From NCBI GenBank assembly GCA_039707655.1, contig CM077664.1, forward strand, positions 27,950,781 through 28,014,780: a DNA stretch of 64,000 bases, read 5' to 3'. Below, one piece after another: positions 21,904 through 33,435 of the stretch. The translations under genes and the position numbers were made by a program. Source of the stretch: Elymus sibiricus. Its lineage: Eukaryota > Streptophyta > Magnoliopsida > Poales > Poaceae. The notes beneath the pieces are model-generated. The model was not told the origin of the DNA and did not search any database. It saw only the letters and a program-made list of their open reading frames with translations. Each line of letters begins with the position of its first letter. Positions within the stretch are counted from its first letter, which is position 1.

Positions 21904-21922
21904 GGTCCGTTTTCTACTAGTG
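21904..21922 (-). repeat. 5' terminal inverted repeat of the large CACTA
   Basis: Reads CACTAGTAGAAAACGGACC on - from 21922. The adjacent 3 bases (21923-21925, AGA) would be the target duplication, but the partner end is deleted so this cannot be checked here. Confidence 0.85.
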
Positions 21923-22605
21923 AGATGGGCATTGGGGAAAAGCAAGTCCCTGTCATCAGAGTGGAAGAAGTGGTCAATCTTTGTTAGCACGGGGTTTTCC
22001 TGAGCATTGGACCAGGTGTATCTTCTTCCAGCAAGGTGCAACTCTTTCAGCTCTAGATGGTTTAAAGCAGCACGAAAATTGCCAATCAGGCGCCTATTTA
22101 TGTTTAGGTTTTTCTTGTCCGCCGCTTTGGTGATGAGGTTGAAGTCACCCACTACGAGCCACTTGTGCAGGACAAAATTCCTTAGGCTGTGAAGCTCCTG
22201 GATGAAAGCCAACTTGTCCGGCTCGCTTTGCTGCCCATACACGCAAGTTAGGGTCCATTGAACACCCTCATTCATCATTGTGATATTGGCCGTGATCGAT
22301 CCAGGAGTAGCATGGAAGTCGGAAAGCTTGAAGAAAATATCTGAGGTAGCCATGATCATGCCGCCGCGGGAGCTGACAGCGGGGAGAACCATGTAGTTAG
22401 CCATGAAAGCAGGGCCGAGCATAGCCGCGATCAAGTTGTCGTCCATGTTCTCAAGCTTAGTCTCCTGGATGCAAACGATGGTGGCATGGGAGTCTCTGAT
22501 GATATCTCTCAAATCGTCGTGGCGAGCCAGCGTGTTGAGGCCCCGGACATTCCAGCAGATCAGGTTGACGTTATGTTGTGCCATAAATCGAACAGAGGGA
22601 CACAC
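21923..22605 (-). pseudogene. LINE ORF2 endonuclease domain, split from its RT by the CACTA
   Basis: The - frame starts within the MAQHNVNLICWNVRGLN region. It carries the AP-endonuclease motifs of grass LINEs: ICWNVRGLN, VCIQETKLE, LTCVYGQQ, WLVVGDFNLI, RRYTWSNAQENPVLTKIDHF. The frame leaves LINE sequence at 21922, where the CACTA begins, after LLFPNAHL. The RT half resumes at 11290. About a hundred codons expected between these halves are missing, presumably lost with the CACTA 3' end. The domain nicks target DNA to prime reverse transcription. Confidence 0.92.
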
Positions 22606-22960
22606 AACATATGTTGGACGCAGGACGATTCAGGGGCAGATGACATGCAGAGCAGCGGAAACGGAGATGCCTGAACAGAAGCACACCACAGCAACGGCTT
22701 GCGGAGAGGAAGACGAACGCAGCGTCGCAGCCTCCCGCACACATGGACGACAGATAAACGACTAAGAAAGGGCTCGATGCAGCAGCAGCCAGAGCCAACA
22801 GATGCATGCTAATCCGGACGCCCCTTCCCTTCTCTCCCGCGTTGTTTCCCTCCTTCTCCACTTCCCCTGCATTTATTAGTACACGCCGCTTCTCCACTCC
22901 AATGCGCCCTGCTTCTCATCTTTGACCGGCGTCCAAAGTAGTCATATTACTAGCCATACC
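22606..22960 (-). other. Probable 5' region of the LINE
   Basis: Sequence upstream of ORF2 on -, with a frame at 22897-22571 rich in Cys/Ala/Ser that overlaps the ORF2 start. I see no ORF1 motif. A GC-rich imperfect palindrome (CGCGCGGCGGCAGGCCGCGC) at about 22960-22980 lies near its edge. Confidence 0.35.
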
Positions 22961-24070
22961 CGCGCGGCGGCAGGCCGCGCCCCATCAATACGTGGTGTTT
23001 ATAAGTGGTGTCTTTGTTGTATGAAGTGAATTTCATATTAAAGAAAGTATATAAATATGGGTGTATTCACATAAAGGAATGCATAGAAGTAAACTCAAAA
23101 GGACACATTTATTGTCACCACGTGTGATGCATCTTAGATAAGAGAAAGTACACGTCGACACTTTTCTAATAAAACTAAACACGATACATTTATTTCTGGA
23201 TATTTTTGTTTCATGGTACTTAGAAGATTGAGGCGGTAAGATTAGACATGAGTCCTCGGGTCATCATGATTAGAGGGCGAAGAATCCTTGCACTTGCAGA
23301 TGATCATGAAATGGCATTCCGAGGAGACATTTAGTTCCTGCATGAACATGGCAAGAACCCACATAGAAAACACCTTGTATATTCAAATTCGCGGAAATTG
23401 CAGGACTAAGTAACGACATAAATAACTATATCATGAAAGTAAAATCTGTGGCTAAATAGTCATATTTCCATAGGGCGATAATACCTTATAATCCTATTTT
23501 ATGCAGAAAACCTTTTTTGTGTAAAGGAGTACATGTGAATAAATCTACGGCAAATTGTTTTGCTATTCTTCACCTAATGTTCATCTTAACCAACCCTCTC
23601 CCATGTTCTGATGTAAGCATGAAGAAGGGCCTGAAACCATTGCATCAAAGAGAAAGCTCGTATGAGGATGAATATTAGATATGTATTGTGAAGTATTTCT
23701 AAAATTGATCTCTGCTCTCATATAGAGGAAAACGGCCTTAAAAAGGTGGCAATGTACCATTGCAGGAGCATCCCAAAGCAGCATACATGTTTTTTCAAGG
23801 ACACTTCCTATTTAAAAGATTGCTACATAATAAAGCTATTGTTTCTCACTTTAAGAAAATCAGTATGATCAGAAGCCACTCCTTCTGTTCCCAGCAGAAC
23901 ATACATATAGTAAACCAATTGGAAATCCTAATGAAGCCATCTACCTTTCCCTGCAGATCTATCATAGTAATGCATACCAAAAGTTCTGATATACACGAAT
24001 TTCACCACCTGGGGATACAGAAGTAAGGGATGACAAAAACTAAGCCAGCAAGGTACAGATTTGATCCATC
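22961..24070. other. Intergenic DNA, no feature recognised
   Basis: AT-rich sequence without a supported gene. Short frames at 23581-23784 and 23760-24026 have no family motif and lie on opposite strands. Confidence 0.5.
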
Positions 24071-24832
24071 TACCAGATTATCCACACTTGTTTTTAGTGT
24101 AATCCCAGATCCCAACCCCGCCGCCGCCTGCACCCCCTCCTCGCCGCAGCCGGGCGCCCCCACCGGCCAATGCACCGCCGTTGGTGGCGGCGGCGGGGCG
24201 GAACAGCCGCTCCATTCCTCTCTCTTCGCTCTCCTCTCCCTATCCCCTCTGTTCCCGAAACCCTAGATTGACCTGTCGCCGAGGGCTGCTGCCCCGTCGC
24301 GCCGCCAAGTGGGGGTGTTCCTGAGGAAGGTCGGCGTGGCTAGGAGGGTCGGCGTCTTGCCTCTCCTCGCCCTTGGGGCTCGCTGTGCTGGAGTCAGCTC
24401 GGGCCCGGATCTGGTCCAGTTGGGCTCCTCGGCCAGGTGGGTGGTCGCAGCCCGGGGTGTTGTGGCCGCTACCGGTCACAGCCGGCCCGTGTGCCGGGGG
24501 CTTGCTGCCCGAGGACATTGCTGCCCTGTTCTTGGCAGCTTGGGGTCGTGGAGTCGGATGGGCGACCGTGACCAGGGGGTCTGGGCAGCCGGCGTCCGCT
24601 TCGTGCATGGTGACTCCGTCGCCGACTTTGGCTGGTGGGCTTGGCAGGGACCAGCGGTTTCCCTCGTAGCGACGAGCGGTTTCAGATCTGCTCTTCCTTG
24701 ACTTGGAGGTCTCCTAGCAGTGCCTCGGGAGGATGGTCTAGCGAAAGCTGCGCAAGGCCTTGGTCGTTGTTGGCGACGACGACGTCTACGGACATCGTTC
24801 TCCTCCTCGGAGGCATTGCTTGCCGTCCTTCT
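24071..24832 (+). repeat. GC-rich dispersed repeat, left part (interrupted by Angela/WIS)
   Basis: A GC-rich stretch (CCGCCGCC tracts, then GACGACGACG.. and CTCCTCGGAGGC motifs) whose sequence continues after 33435. The right part has similar CGACGACG/TCCTTGGAG motifs, as does the repeat at 54580-57360, so both probably belong to related Triticeae repeats. Open frames occur on both strands through GC bias; I do not call a gene. Confidence 0.45.
24828..24832. repeat. Left target-site duplication of the copia element
   Basis: CTTCT precedes the 5' LTR; CTTCC follows the 3' LTR at 33436-33440. They match at four of five positions, consistent with a 5-bp LTR-element duplication and one later substitution. 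Confidence 0.7.
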
Positions 24833-26602
24833 TGATGGAAATATGCCCTAGAGGCAATAATAAAGTTGTTATTATTTTATATTTCCTTGTTCATGATAAA
24901 GGTTTATTATTCATGCTAGAATTGTATTGACCGGAAACTTAAATACATGTGTGAATACATAAACAAATATCGTGTCCCTAGTGAGCCTCTACTAGACTAG
25001 CTCGTTGATCAAAGATGGTTAAGATTTCCTAACCATAGACATGAGTTGTCATTTGATAACGGGATCACATCATTAGGAGAATGATGTGATGGACAAGACC
25101 CATCTGTTAGCTTACCATATGATCGTTCTAATTATTGCTACTGCTTTCTTGAATGTCAAATACATGTTCCTCCGACCATGAGATCATGCAACTCCCGGAT
25201 ACCGGAGGAATACCTTGTGTGCTATCAAACGTCACAACGTAACTGGGTGATCATAAAGATGCTCTACAGATATCTCCGAAGGTGTCCGTTGAGTTGGCAT
25301 GGATCGAGACTGGGATTTGTCACTCCGTGTTTCGGAGAGGTATCTCTGGGCCCTCTCGGTAATGCACATCATAAGAAGCTTGCAAGCAAAGTGACTAAGG
25401 AGTTAGTTACGGGATGATGTATTACGGAACGAGTAAAGAGACTTGCCGGTAACGAGATTGAACTAGGTATGGAGATACCGACGATCGAATCTCGGGCAAA
25501 TAACATACCGACGGACAAAGGGAATTACGTATGTCGTCATTGCGGTTCGACCGATAAGATCTTCGTGGAATGTGTAGGAACCAACATGAGCATCCAGGTT
25601 CCGCTATTGGTTATTGACCGGAGAGGCGTCTCAGTCATGTCTACATCATTCCCGAACCCGTAGGGTCCGCACGCTTAACGTTCGTTGACGATATAGTGTT
25701 ATATGAGTTATGTGAATTGGTAACCGAATATTGTTCGGAGTCCCGGATGAGATCCCGGACATCACGAGGAGTCTCGGAATGGTCGAGAGGTAAAGATTTA
25801 TATATGGGAAGTCATATTTTGGGTTCCGGAAAAAGGTGCAGTTTTTCCGGTATTGTACCGGGAAGCTTCCAGAAGGTTCCGGAGGATTCCGGAGGGGTCC
25901 GGAAGTCCACAAGTGGGTCCACCACGTCCCAAGGGCTGGCATGGGCTAAGGGGAGGCGCCCTGGCCTTATTGGGCCAGGCGCACCAAGTTCTCAAAAGCC
26001 CACGCAGCTAGGGAAGGAAAAAAAGGAGAGTCCTAGTAGAAATAGGATTGGACTTTGGAGTCCAAGTCCACGTGTGTACTATTAAAGTGGTACTGTTCAC
26101 GTGGTACTATTCACGTGGTACTGTTCACGTGGCACTATTCCTTCTACTCCAAACCCCTACACATATATAAATAGAGGAGAGGGGGCGCCCCAAAGGAGAC
26201 ACAACATTGTCTTAGCCGTGTGCGGCGCCCCCTCCACAGTTCCGTCCCTCGGTCATATTTTCGCAGTGCTTGGGCGAAGCCCTACGGAGATAGCATTACC
26301 ATCACCGTCACCACGCCGTCGTGCTGCCGGAACTCATCCACTACCTCGCCGTCTTGCTGGATCAAGAAGTCGAGGACGTCACCGAGCTGAACGTGTGCTG
26401 AACGCGGAAGTGCCGTACGTTCGGTACTCGGTCGGTTGGATCGTGAAGTTGTTCGATGACATCAACCGCGTTGTTCTAACGCTTCTGCTTACGGTCTACG
26501 AGGGTACGTAGACACACTCCCCCTCTCGTAGCTATGCATCTCCATGGATAAATCTTGCGTGTGCGTAGAAATTTTTTGTTTTCCATGCAACGTTCCCCAA
26601 CA
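24833..26602 (+). repeat. 5' LTR of the Angela/WIS-type element
   Basis: 1770 bp, TG...CA. It has a TATA box (TATATAAATAG near 26164) followed by transcript-start-like sequence, and four CACGTG cores at about 26069, 26098, 26112 and 26126, arranged in a short tandem GTACTGTTCACGTG-type repeat roughly 40-100 bp upstream of the TATA. The end reads CGTTCCCCAACA. Confidence 0.95.
26164..26176 (+). promoter_or_regulatory. LTR TATA box
   Basis: TATATAAATAGAG at the U3/R position of the 5' LTR. The same sequence is in the 3' LTR at about 32997-33009. Confidence 0.7.
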
Positions 26603-26620
26603 GTGGCATGATGAGCCAGG
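26603..26620 (+). other. Primer-binding-site region
   Basis: Immediately after the 5' LTR the sequence TGGCATGATGAGCC resembles, with substitutions, the initiator-tRNA-Met complement TGGTATCAGAGCC used by plant copia elements. Confidence 0.5.
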
Positions 26621-27837
26621 TCTATGCGTAGATGATATGCACGAGTAGAACACAAAGAGTTGTGGGCGGTGATCGTCATACTGCTTACCACCAACGTCTT
26701 ATTTTGATTCGGCGGTATTGTAAGATGAAGCGGCCCGGACCAACCTTACATGTCCACGTACATGAGACCAGTTCCACCGACAGACATGCAACTTCTTTTG
26801 CATAAAGGTGGTTGGCGGGTGTCTGTTTCTCCTACTTTAGTTGAATCGAATTTGACTGCGGCCGGTCCTTGTTGAAGGTGAAAACAGCAAACTTGATAAA
26901 TCACCGTTGTGGTTTTGTGCCGTAGGTAAGAACGGTTCTTGCTAGAAGCCCGTAGCAGCCACGTAAAACTTGCAACAACAAAGTAGAGGACGTCTAACTT
27001 GTTTTTGCAGGGTATGCTATGATGTGATATGGTCAAGACATGATGTGATATACGTTGTTGTATGAGATGATCATGTTTTGTAATTTATCGGCAACCGGCA
27101 GAAGCCTTATGGTTGTCTCTTTATTGTATGAAATGCAAGCGCCATGTAATTGCTTTACTTTATCGCTATGCGTTAGCAATAGTTGTAGAAGCAATAGTTG
27201 GCGAGACGACCACGACGCAACGATGGAGATCAAGGTGTCGAGCCGGTGACGATGGAGATCATGATGATGCTTTGGAGATGGAGATCAAAAGCACAAGATG
27301 ATGGCCATATCATGTCACATATTTTGATTGCATGTGATGTTTATCCTTTATGCATCTTATTTTGCTTAGAACGACGGTAGCATTATAAGATGATCCCTTC
27401 ACTAAATTTCAAGATAAAAGTGTTCTCCCCGAGTATGCACCGTTGCTAAAGTTCATCGTTTCGAAGCACCACGTGATGATCGGGTGTGATAGATTCTACG
27501 TTCACATACAACGGGTGTAAGCCAGTTTTACACAAGCAGAATACTTGAGTTAAACTTGACGAGCCTAGCATGTACAGACATGGTCTCGGAACACTGGAGA
27601 CCGAAAGGTCGAACATGAGTCATATAGTAGATATGATCAACATGGAGATGTTCACCATTGATGACTATCCCATCTCACGTGATGATCGGACATGGGCTAG
27701 TTGATTTGGATCATGTATCACTTAGTTAACTTGAGGGATGTTAATTTAAGTGGGAGTTCATTAGTAATTTGATTAATTGAACTTAATTTATCATGAACTT
27801 AGTCTTGATAGTTTTTGCATATCTATGTTGTAGATAA
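26621..27837 (+). other. Copia leader between PBS and gag
   Basis: A 1.2-kb untranslated leader. Short frames here (for example 27055-27249) have no motif. Repeats of a GATGGAGATCA-type sequence occur at about 27220-27290. Confidence 0.6.
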
Positions 27838-28590
27838 ATGGCCCGTGCTACTGTTCCGTTGAATTTTAATGCGTTCCTAGAGAAAGCTAAGTTGAAAGAT
27901 GATGGTAGCAACTACACGGACTGGGTCCGTAACTTGAGGATTATCCTCATTGCTGCACAGAAGAATTATGTCCTTGATGCACCGCTAGGTGATGGACCTG
28001 CTGCAGGAGCTGCTACAGACGTTGTGAACGCCTGGCAGGCTCGATCTGATGACTACTCGATAGTTCAGTGTGCCATGCTCTACGGCTTAGAACCGGGACT
28101 ACAAAAGCGTTTTGAACGCCACGGAGCATATGAGATGTTCCAAGAGCTAAAATTGATATTTCAATCTAATGCCCGGGTTGAGAGATATGAAGTTTCCAAC
28201 AAGTTCTTCAGCTGTAAGATGGAGGAGAACAGTTCTGTCAGTGAACACATACTCAGAATGTCTGGGTACCACAACCACTTGACTCAGCTGGGAATTGATC
28301 TTCCGGTTGAGAGTGTTATTGACAGAGTTCTTCTGTCACTGCCACCAAGCTATAAAGGCTTCGTGATGAACTATAATATGCAAGGGATGGAGAAGACAAT
28401 TCCCGAGCTCTTCGCGATGCTGAAATCAGCGGAGGTAGAAATCAAGAAGGAGCATCAAGTGTTGATGGTTAACAAAACCACTAGTTTCAAGAAAAAGGCC
28501 AAGGGAAAGAAGGGGAACTTCAAGAAGAACGGCAAGCAAGTTGCCGCTCCCACGAAGAAACCCAAAGCTGGACCCAGGCCTGAAACATAG
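27838..28590 (+). pseudogene. Copia gag (capsid) with premature TAG before the zinc knuckle
   Basis: Starts MARATVPLNFNAFLEKAKL. The UBN2/gag domain is seen in YTDWVRNLRIILIAAQKNYV, FKKRF-like (LQKRFERHGAYEMFQEL) and VSNKFFSCKMEE, SVSEHILRMSGYHNHL. A basic C-terminal tail (KKAKGKKGNFKKNGK) follows. TAG at 28588-28590 stops the frame just before the CCHC zinc knuckle CFYCKGTGHWKRNC, which continues in the same phase. Gag would form the particle shell; the stop removes the knuckle and all of pol from the product. Confidence 0.95.
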
Positions 28591-30534
28591 TGCTTCTACT
28601 GCAAAGGGACTGGTCACTGGAAGCGGAACTGCCCCAAGTATTTGGCGGATAAGAAGGATGGCACAGTGAGCAAAGGTATATTTGATATACATGTTATTGA
28701 TGTGTTCCTCACTAATACTCGCAGTAGCGCCTGGGTATTTGATACTGGTTCGGTTGCTCATATTTGTAACTCGAAACAGGAGCTACGGAATAAGCGAAGA
28801 TTGGCTAAGGACGAGGTGACGATGCGCGTCGGGAATGGTTCCAAGGTTGATGTGATCGCCGTCGGCACGCTACCTCTACATCTACCTTCGGGATTAGTTT
28901 TAGACCTCAATAATTGTTATTTGGTGCCAGCGTTGAGCATGAACATTATATCTGGATCTTTTTTATTGCGAGATGGTTATTCATTTAAGTCAAAGAATAA
29001 TGGTTGTTCTATTTATATGAGTAACATCTTTTATGGTCACGCACCTTTTGTGAATGGTCTATTCTTGTTGAATCTCGATCGTAGTGATACACATATTCAT
29101 AATATTGATGCCAAAAGATGCAAAGTTGATAATGATAGTGCAACATACTTGTGGCACTGCCGTTTAGGTCATATTGGTGTAAAGCGCATGAAGAAACTCC
29201 ATGCGGATGGACTTTTGGAATCTCTTTATTATGAATCATTTGATACTTGCGAACCATGCCTCATGGGCAAGATGACTAAAACTCCGTTCTCCGGAACAAT
29301 GGAGCGAGCTACTGATTTGTTGGAAATAATACATACCGATGTATGCGGTCCAATGAATGTTGAAGCACGCGGCGGGTATCGTTATTTTCTAACCTTCACA
29401 GATGATTTGAGTAGATATGGGTATATCTACTTGATGAAACACAAGTCTGAAACATTTGAAAAGTTCAAAGAATTTCAGAGTGAAGTAGAGAATCATCGTA
29501 ACAAGAAAATAAAGTTTCTACGATCTGATCGCGGAGGCGAATATTTGAGTTACAAGTTTGGCCTTCATTTAAGAAAATGTGGAATTGTTTCACAACTCAC
29601 GCCACCTGGAACACCACAGCGTAATGGTGTGTCTGAATGTCGTAACCGTACTTTATTGGATATGGTGCGTTCTATGATGTCTCTTACCGATTTGCCACTA
29701 TCGTTTTGGGGTTATGCATTAGAGACAGCTGCATTCACGTTAAATAGGGCACCGTCTAAATCCGTTGAGACGACACCATATGAACTATGGTTTGGCAAGA
29801 AACCTAAGCTGTCGTTTCTTAAAGTTTGGGGATGCGATGCTTATGTGAAAAAGCTTCAACCTGATAAGCTCGAACCCAAAGCGGAGAAGTGCGTCTTCAT
29901 AGGATACCCTAAAGAAGCAATTGGGTACACCTTCTACCACAGATCCGAAGGCAAGGTCTTTGTTGCCAAGAATGGGTCCTTTCTAGAGAAGGAGTTTCTC
30001 TCGAAAGAAGTGAGTGGGAGGAAAGTAGAACTTGATGAGGTAATTGTACCTTCTCTCGAATTGGAAAGTAGCTCATCAGAGAAAACCGTTCCCGTGATGC
30101 CTACACCAATAAGAGAGGAAGATAATGATAAAGATCATGAAACTTCAGATCAAGTTACTACTGAACTTCGTAGGTCGACCAGAGTACGTTCCGCACCAGA
30201 GTGGTACGGTAATCCTGATCTGGAAGTTATGTTGTTAGACAACGGCGAACCTACGAACTATGAAGAAGCTATGATAAGCCTGGATTCCGACAAATGGCTT
30301 GAGGCCATGAAATCTGAGATAGGATCCATGTATGAGAACAAAGTGTGGACTTTGGTGGACTTGCCCGATGATCGGCAAGCCATTGAGAATAAATGGATTT
30401 TTAAGAGGAAGACGGATGCTGATGGTAATATCACTGTCTACAAAGCTCGACTTGTCGCGAAAGGTTTTCGACAAGTTCAAGGGGTTGACTACGATGAGAC
30501 TTTCTCACCCGTAGCGATGCTTAAGTCTGTCTGA
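28591..30534 (+). pseudogene. Copia pol part 1: zinc knuckle, protease, integrase, start of RT
   Basis: In the same phase as gag. CCHC knuckle at 28591-28635; aspartic protease near 28740 (VFDTGSVAHIC); GAG-preintegrase (LWHCRLGHIGVKRM); integrase core with DVCGPM, TDDLSRYGYIY, FLRSDRGGEY and PQRNGVSECRNRTL; then the RT start (WLEAMKSEIGSMYENKVW, YKARLVAKGFRQVQGVDY). A TGA at 30532-30534 interrupts the RT right after FSPVAMLKSV. A CGA-to-TGA transition is the simplest origin, judged from what relatives carry there. Confidence 0.95.
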
Positions 30535-30921
30535 ATCATGTTAGCAATTGCCGCATTTTATGATTATGAAATCTGGCAAATAGATGTCAAAACTGCATTC
30601 CTTAATGGTTTTCTCAAAGAAGAGTTGTATATGATGCAACCAGAAGGTTTTGTCGATCCTAAGGGTTCTAACAAAGTGTGCAAACTCCAGCGATCCATCT
30701 ATGGACTGGTGCAAGCATCTCGGAGTTGGAATATACGCTTTGATGAGGTGATCAAAGCATATGGTTTTGTACAGACTTACGGTGAAGCCTGTATTTACAA
30801 GAAAGTGAGTGGGAGCTCTGTAGCATTTCTAATATTATATGTGGATGACATATTGTTGATTGGAAATGATATAGAATTTCTGGATGGCATAAAAGGATAC
30901 TTGAATGAAAGACCTAGGTGA
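30535..30921 (+). pseudogene. Copia pol part 2: reverse transcriptase catalytic region
   Basis: Continues in the same phase after the [40 protein letters not shown] and the catalytic [15 protein letters not shown] small deletion at about 30907-30912 then shifts the frame, and the product ends at 30921. Sequence in another frame carries on with [13 protein letters not shown]. Confidence 0.93.
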
Positions 30922-31548
30922 AGCTGCTTATATATTGGGCATCAAGATCTATAGAGATAGATCAAGACGCTTGATAAGACTTTCAATGAGTACATACCTT
31001 GACAAGATTTTGAAGGAGTTCAAAATGGATCAGTCAAAGAAGGAGTTCTTGCCTGTATTGTAAGGTGTAAAGTTGAGTAAGACTCAAAGCTCGACCACGG
31101 CAGAAGATAGAGAGAGAATGAAAGTCATTCCCTATGCCTCAGCCATAGGTTCTATAATGTATGCCATGCTGTGTACCACACCTAATGTGTGCCTTGCCAC
31201 GTGTCTGGCAAAGGGGGTACAAGAGTGATCCAGGAGTGGATCACTAGACAGCGGTCAAAATTATCCTTAGTAACTAAAGGACTAAGGAAATGTTTCTCGA
31301 TTATGGAGGTGATAAAGAGTTCGTCGTAAAGGGTTATGTCGATGCAAGCTTTGACACCAATCTGGATATCTCTGAGTAGCAAACCGGATACGTATAATGG
31401 AGCAGTCATTTGGAATAGCTCCAAGTAAAGCATGATAGCAGCATCTACAGTATGACATAAGGATTTGCAAAGTACACATGGGTCTGAATATTGCAGACCC
31501 ATTGACTAAAATTCTCTCTCACGAGCAAAACATGATCACACCTTAGAA
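30922..31548 (+). pseudogene. Degraded copia RNase H region
   Basis: Recognisable pieces in several frames: the end of RT ([17 protein letters not shown]), an ASAIGSIMYAMLCT-like block near 31138, and a VVKGYVDASFDT-like block near 31325. Stops and internal deletions separate them. The length is much shorter than a normal copia RNase H, so part of the domain has been lost. Confidence 0.8.
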
Positions 31549-31655
31549 CTCTTTGAGTGTTAATCACATGGTGATGTGAACTAGATTATTGACTCTAGTA
31601 AACTCTTGGGTGTTAATCACATGGCGATGTGAACTAGATTATTGACTCTAGTGCA
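31549..31655 (+). repeat. Tandem duplication before the 3' LTR
   Basis: A unit of about 53 bp, beginning near TGTTAATCACATGG and including GAACTAGATTATTGACTCTAG, occurs twice (about 31558-31610 and 31611-31655), with few differences. It is followed by the polypurine-like GTGCAAGTGGGAGAC just before the 3' LTR. Confidence 0.8.
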
Positions 31656-31665
31656 AGTGGGAGAC

Positions 31666-33435
31666 TGATGGAAATATGCCCTAGAGGCAATAATAAAGTT
31701 GTTATTATTTTATATTTCCTTGTTCATGATAAAGGTTTATTATTCATGCTAGAATTGTATTGACCGGAAACTTAAATACATATGTGAATACATAAACAAA
31801 TATCGTGTCCCTAGTGAGCCTCTACTAGACTAGCTCGTTGATCAAAGATGGTTAAGGTTTCCTAACCATAGACATGAGTTGTCATTTGATAACGGGATCA
31901 CATCATTAGGAGAATGATGTGATGGACAAGACCCATCTGTTAGCTTAGCATATGATCGTTCTGTTTATTGCTACTGCTTTCTTGAATGTCAAATACATGT
32001 TCCTCCGACCATGAGATCATGCAACTCCCGGATACCGGAGGAATACCTTGTGTGCTATCAAACGTCACAACGTGACTGGGTGATCATAAAGATGCTCTAC
32101 AGGTATCTCCGAAGGTGTCCAGTGAGTTGGCATGGATCGAGACTGTGATTTGTCACTCCATTTTCGGAGAGGTATCTCTGGGCCCTCTCGGTAATGCACA
32201 TCATAAGAAGCTTGCACGCAAAGTGACTAAGGAGTTAGTTACGGGATGATGTATTACGGAACGAGTAAGGAGACTTGCCGGTAACGAGATTGAACTAGGT
32301 ATGGAGATACCGACGATCGAATCTCGGGCAAGTAACATACCGACGGACAAAGGGAATTACGTATGTTGTCATTGCGGTTCGACCGATAAGATCTTCATGG
32401 AATATGTAGGAACCAATATGAGCATCCAGGTTCCGCTATTTGTTATTGACCGGAGAGGCGTCTCAGTCATGTCTACATCATTCCCGAACCCGTAGGGTCC
32501 GCACGCTTAACGTTCGTTGACGATATAGTGTTATATGAGTTATGTGAATTGGTAATCGAATATTGTTCGGAGTCCCGGATGAGATCCCGGACGTCACGAG
32601 GAGTCTCAGAATGATCGAGAGGTAAAGATTTATATATGGGAAGTCATATTTTTGGTTCCGGAAAAAGGTGCAGTTTTTTCGGTATTGTACCGGGAAGCTT
32701 GCAGAAGGTTCCGAAGGATTCCGGAGGGGTCCGGAAGTCCACAAGTGGGTCCACCACATCCCAAGGGCTGGCATGGGCTAAGGGGAGGCGCCCTGGCCTT
32801 ATTGGGCCAGGCGCACCAAGTCCTCAAAAGCCCACGCAGCTAGGGAAGGAAAAAAAGGAGAGTCCTAGTAGGAATAGGATTGGACTTTGGAGTCCAAGTC
32901 CACGTGTGTGACTATTCACGTGGTACTGTTCACGTGGTACTATTCATGCGGTACTGTTCACGTGGCACTATTCCTTCTACTCCAAGCCCCTACACATATA
33001 TAAATAGAGGAGAGGGGGCGCCCCAAAGGAGACACAACATTGTCTTAGCCGTGTGCGGCGCCCCCTCCACAGTTCCGTCCCTCGGTCATATTTTCGTAGT
33101 GCTTGGGCGAAGCCCTGCGGAGATAGCATTACCATCACCGTCACCACGCCGTCGTGCTGCCGGAACTCATCCACTACCTCGCCGTCTTGCTGGATCAAGA
33201 AGTCGAGGACGTCACCGAGCTGAACGTGTGCTGAACGCGGAGGTGCCGTACGTTCGGTACTCGGTCGGTTGGATCGTGAAGTTGTTCAACGACATCAACC
33301 GCGTTGTTCTAACGCTTCCGCTTACGGTCTACAAGGGTACGTAGACACACTCCCCCTCTCGTAGCTATGCATCTCCATGGATAGATCTTGCGTGTGCGTA
33401 GAAATTTTTTGTTTTCCATGCAACGTTCCCCAACA
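31666..33435 (+). repeat. 3' LTR of the Angela/WIS-type element
   Basis: 1770 bp, starting TGATGGAAATATGCCC and ending CCCCAACA, aligned along its length with the 5' LTR. It has its own TATA box near 32997 and four CACGTG cores in slightly different positions. Confidence 0.95.

Larger units (their letters stand above)
11291..21922 (-). mobile_element. Large CACTA (En/Spm) element, 3' terminus deleted, inserted in a LINE
   Basis: The 5' terminus is at 21922 reading on -: CACTAGTAGAAAACGGACC, followed by palindromic TTTAGTCCCGGTT subterminal repeats. All genes read on -: a coiled-coil/membrane protein (21000-20496), TNP2 (20461-17096), and a TNPA-like/C48 protease gene (15017 to about 11293). 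The opposite terminus is missing: the last protease exon joins LINE coding sequence at about 11285-11292 with no CACTA end or subterminal array there. Both LINE halves are on -, so the element inserted into the LINE and a later deletion removed its 3' end plus part of the LINE. Three in-frame TAG stops are seen. It is unlikely to move on its own. Confidence 0.9.
24833..33435 (+). mobile_element. Angela/WIS-type Ty1/copia retrotransposon, complete but mutated
   Basis: Two LTRs of 1770 bp each (24833-26602 and 31666-33435), both TG...CA, beginning TGATGGAAATATGCCCTAGA, flank a 5.06-kb interior. The interior holds gag, protease, integrase and reverse transcriptase in copia order on +. By eye the LTRs differ at roughly 45 positions plus small indels, about 2.5 percent, suggesting insertion on the order of one million years ago at usual grass LTR rates. 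The coding region has two in-frame stops, a small deletion and a degraded RNase H, so it cannot supply its own proteins. Confidence 0.97.

Noticed and set aside
22959..22981. GC-rich imperfect palindrome as a terminator or element end
   Set aside because: No matching partner end or target duplication found nearby.
28426..29257. Minus-strand frames in the copia interior
   Set aside because: Antisense shadows of gag and pol.
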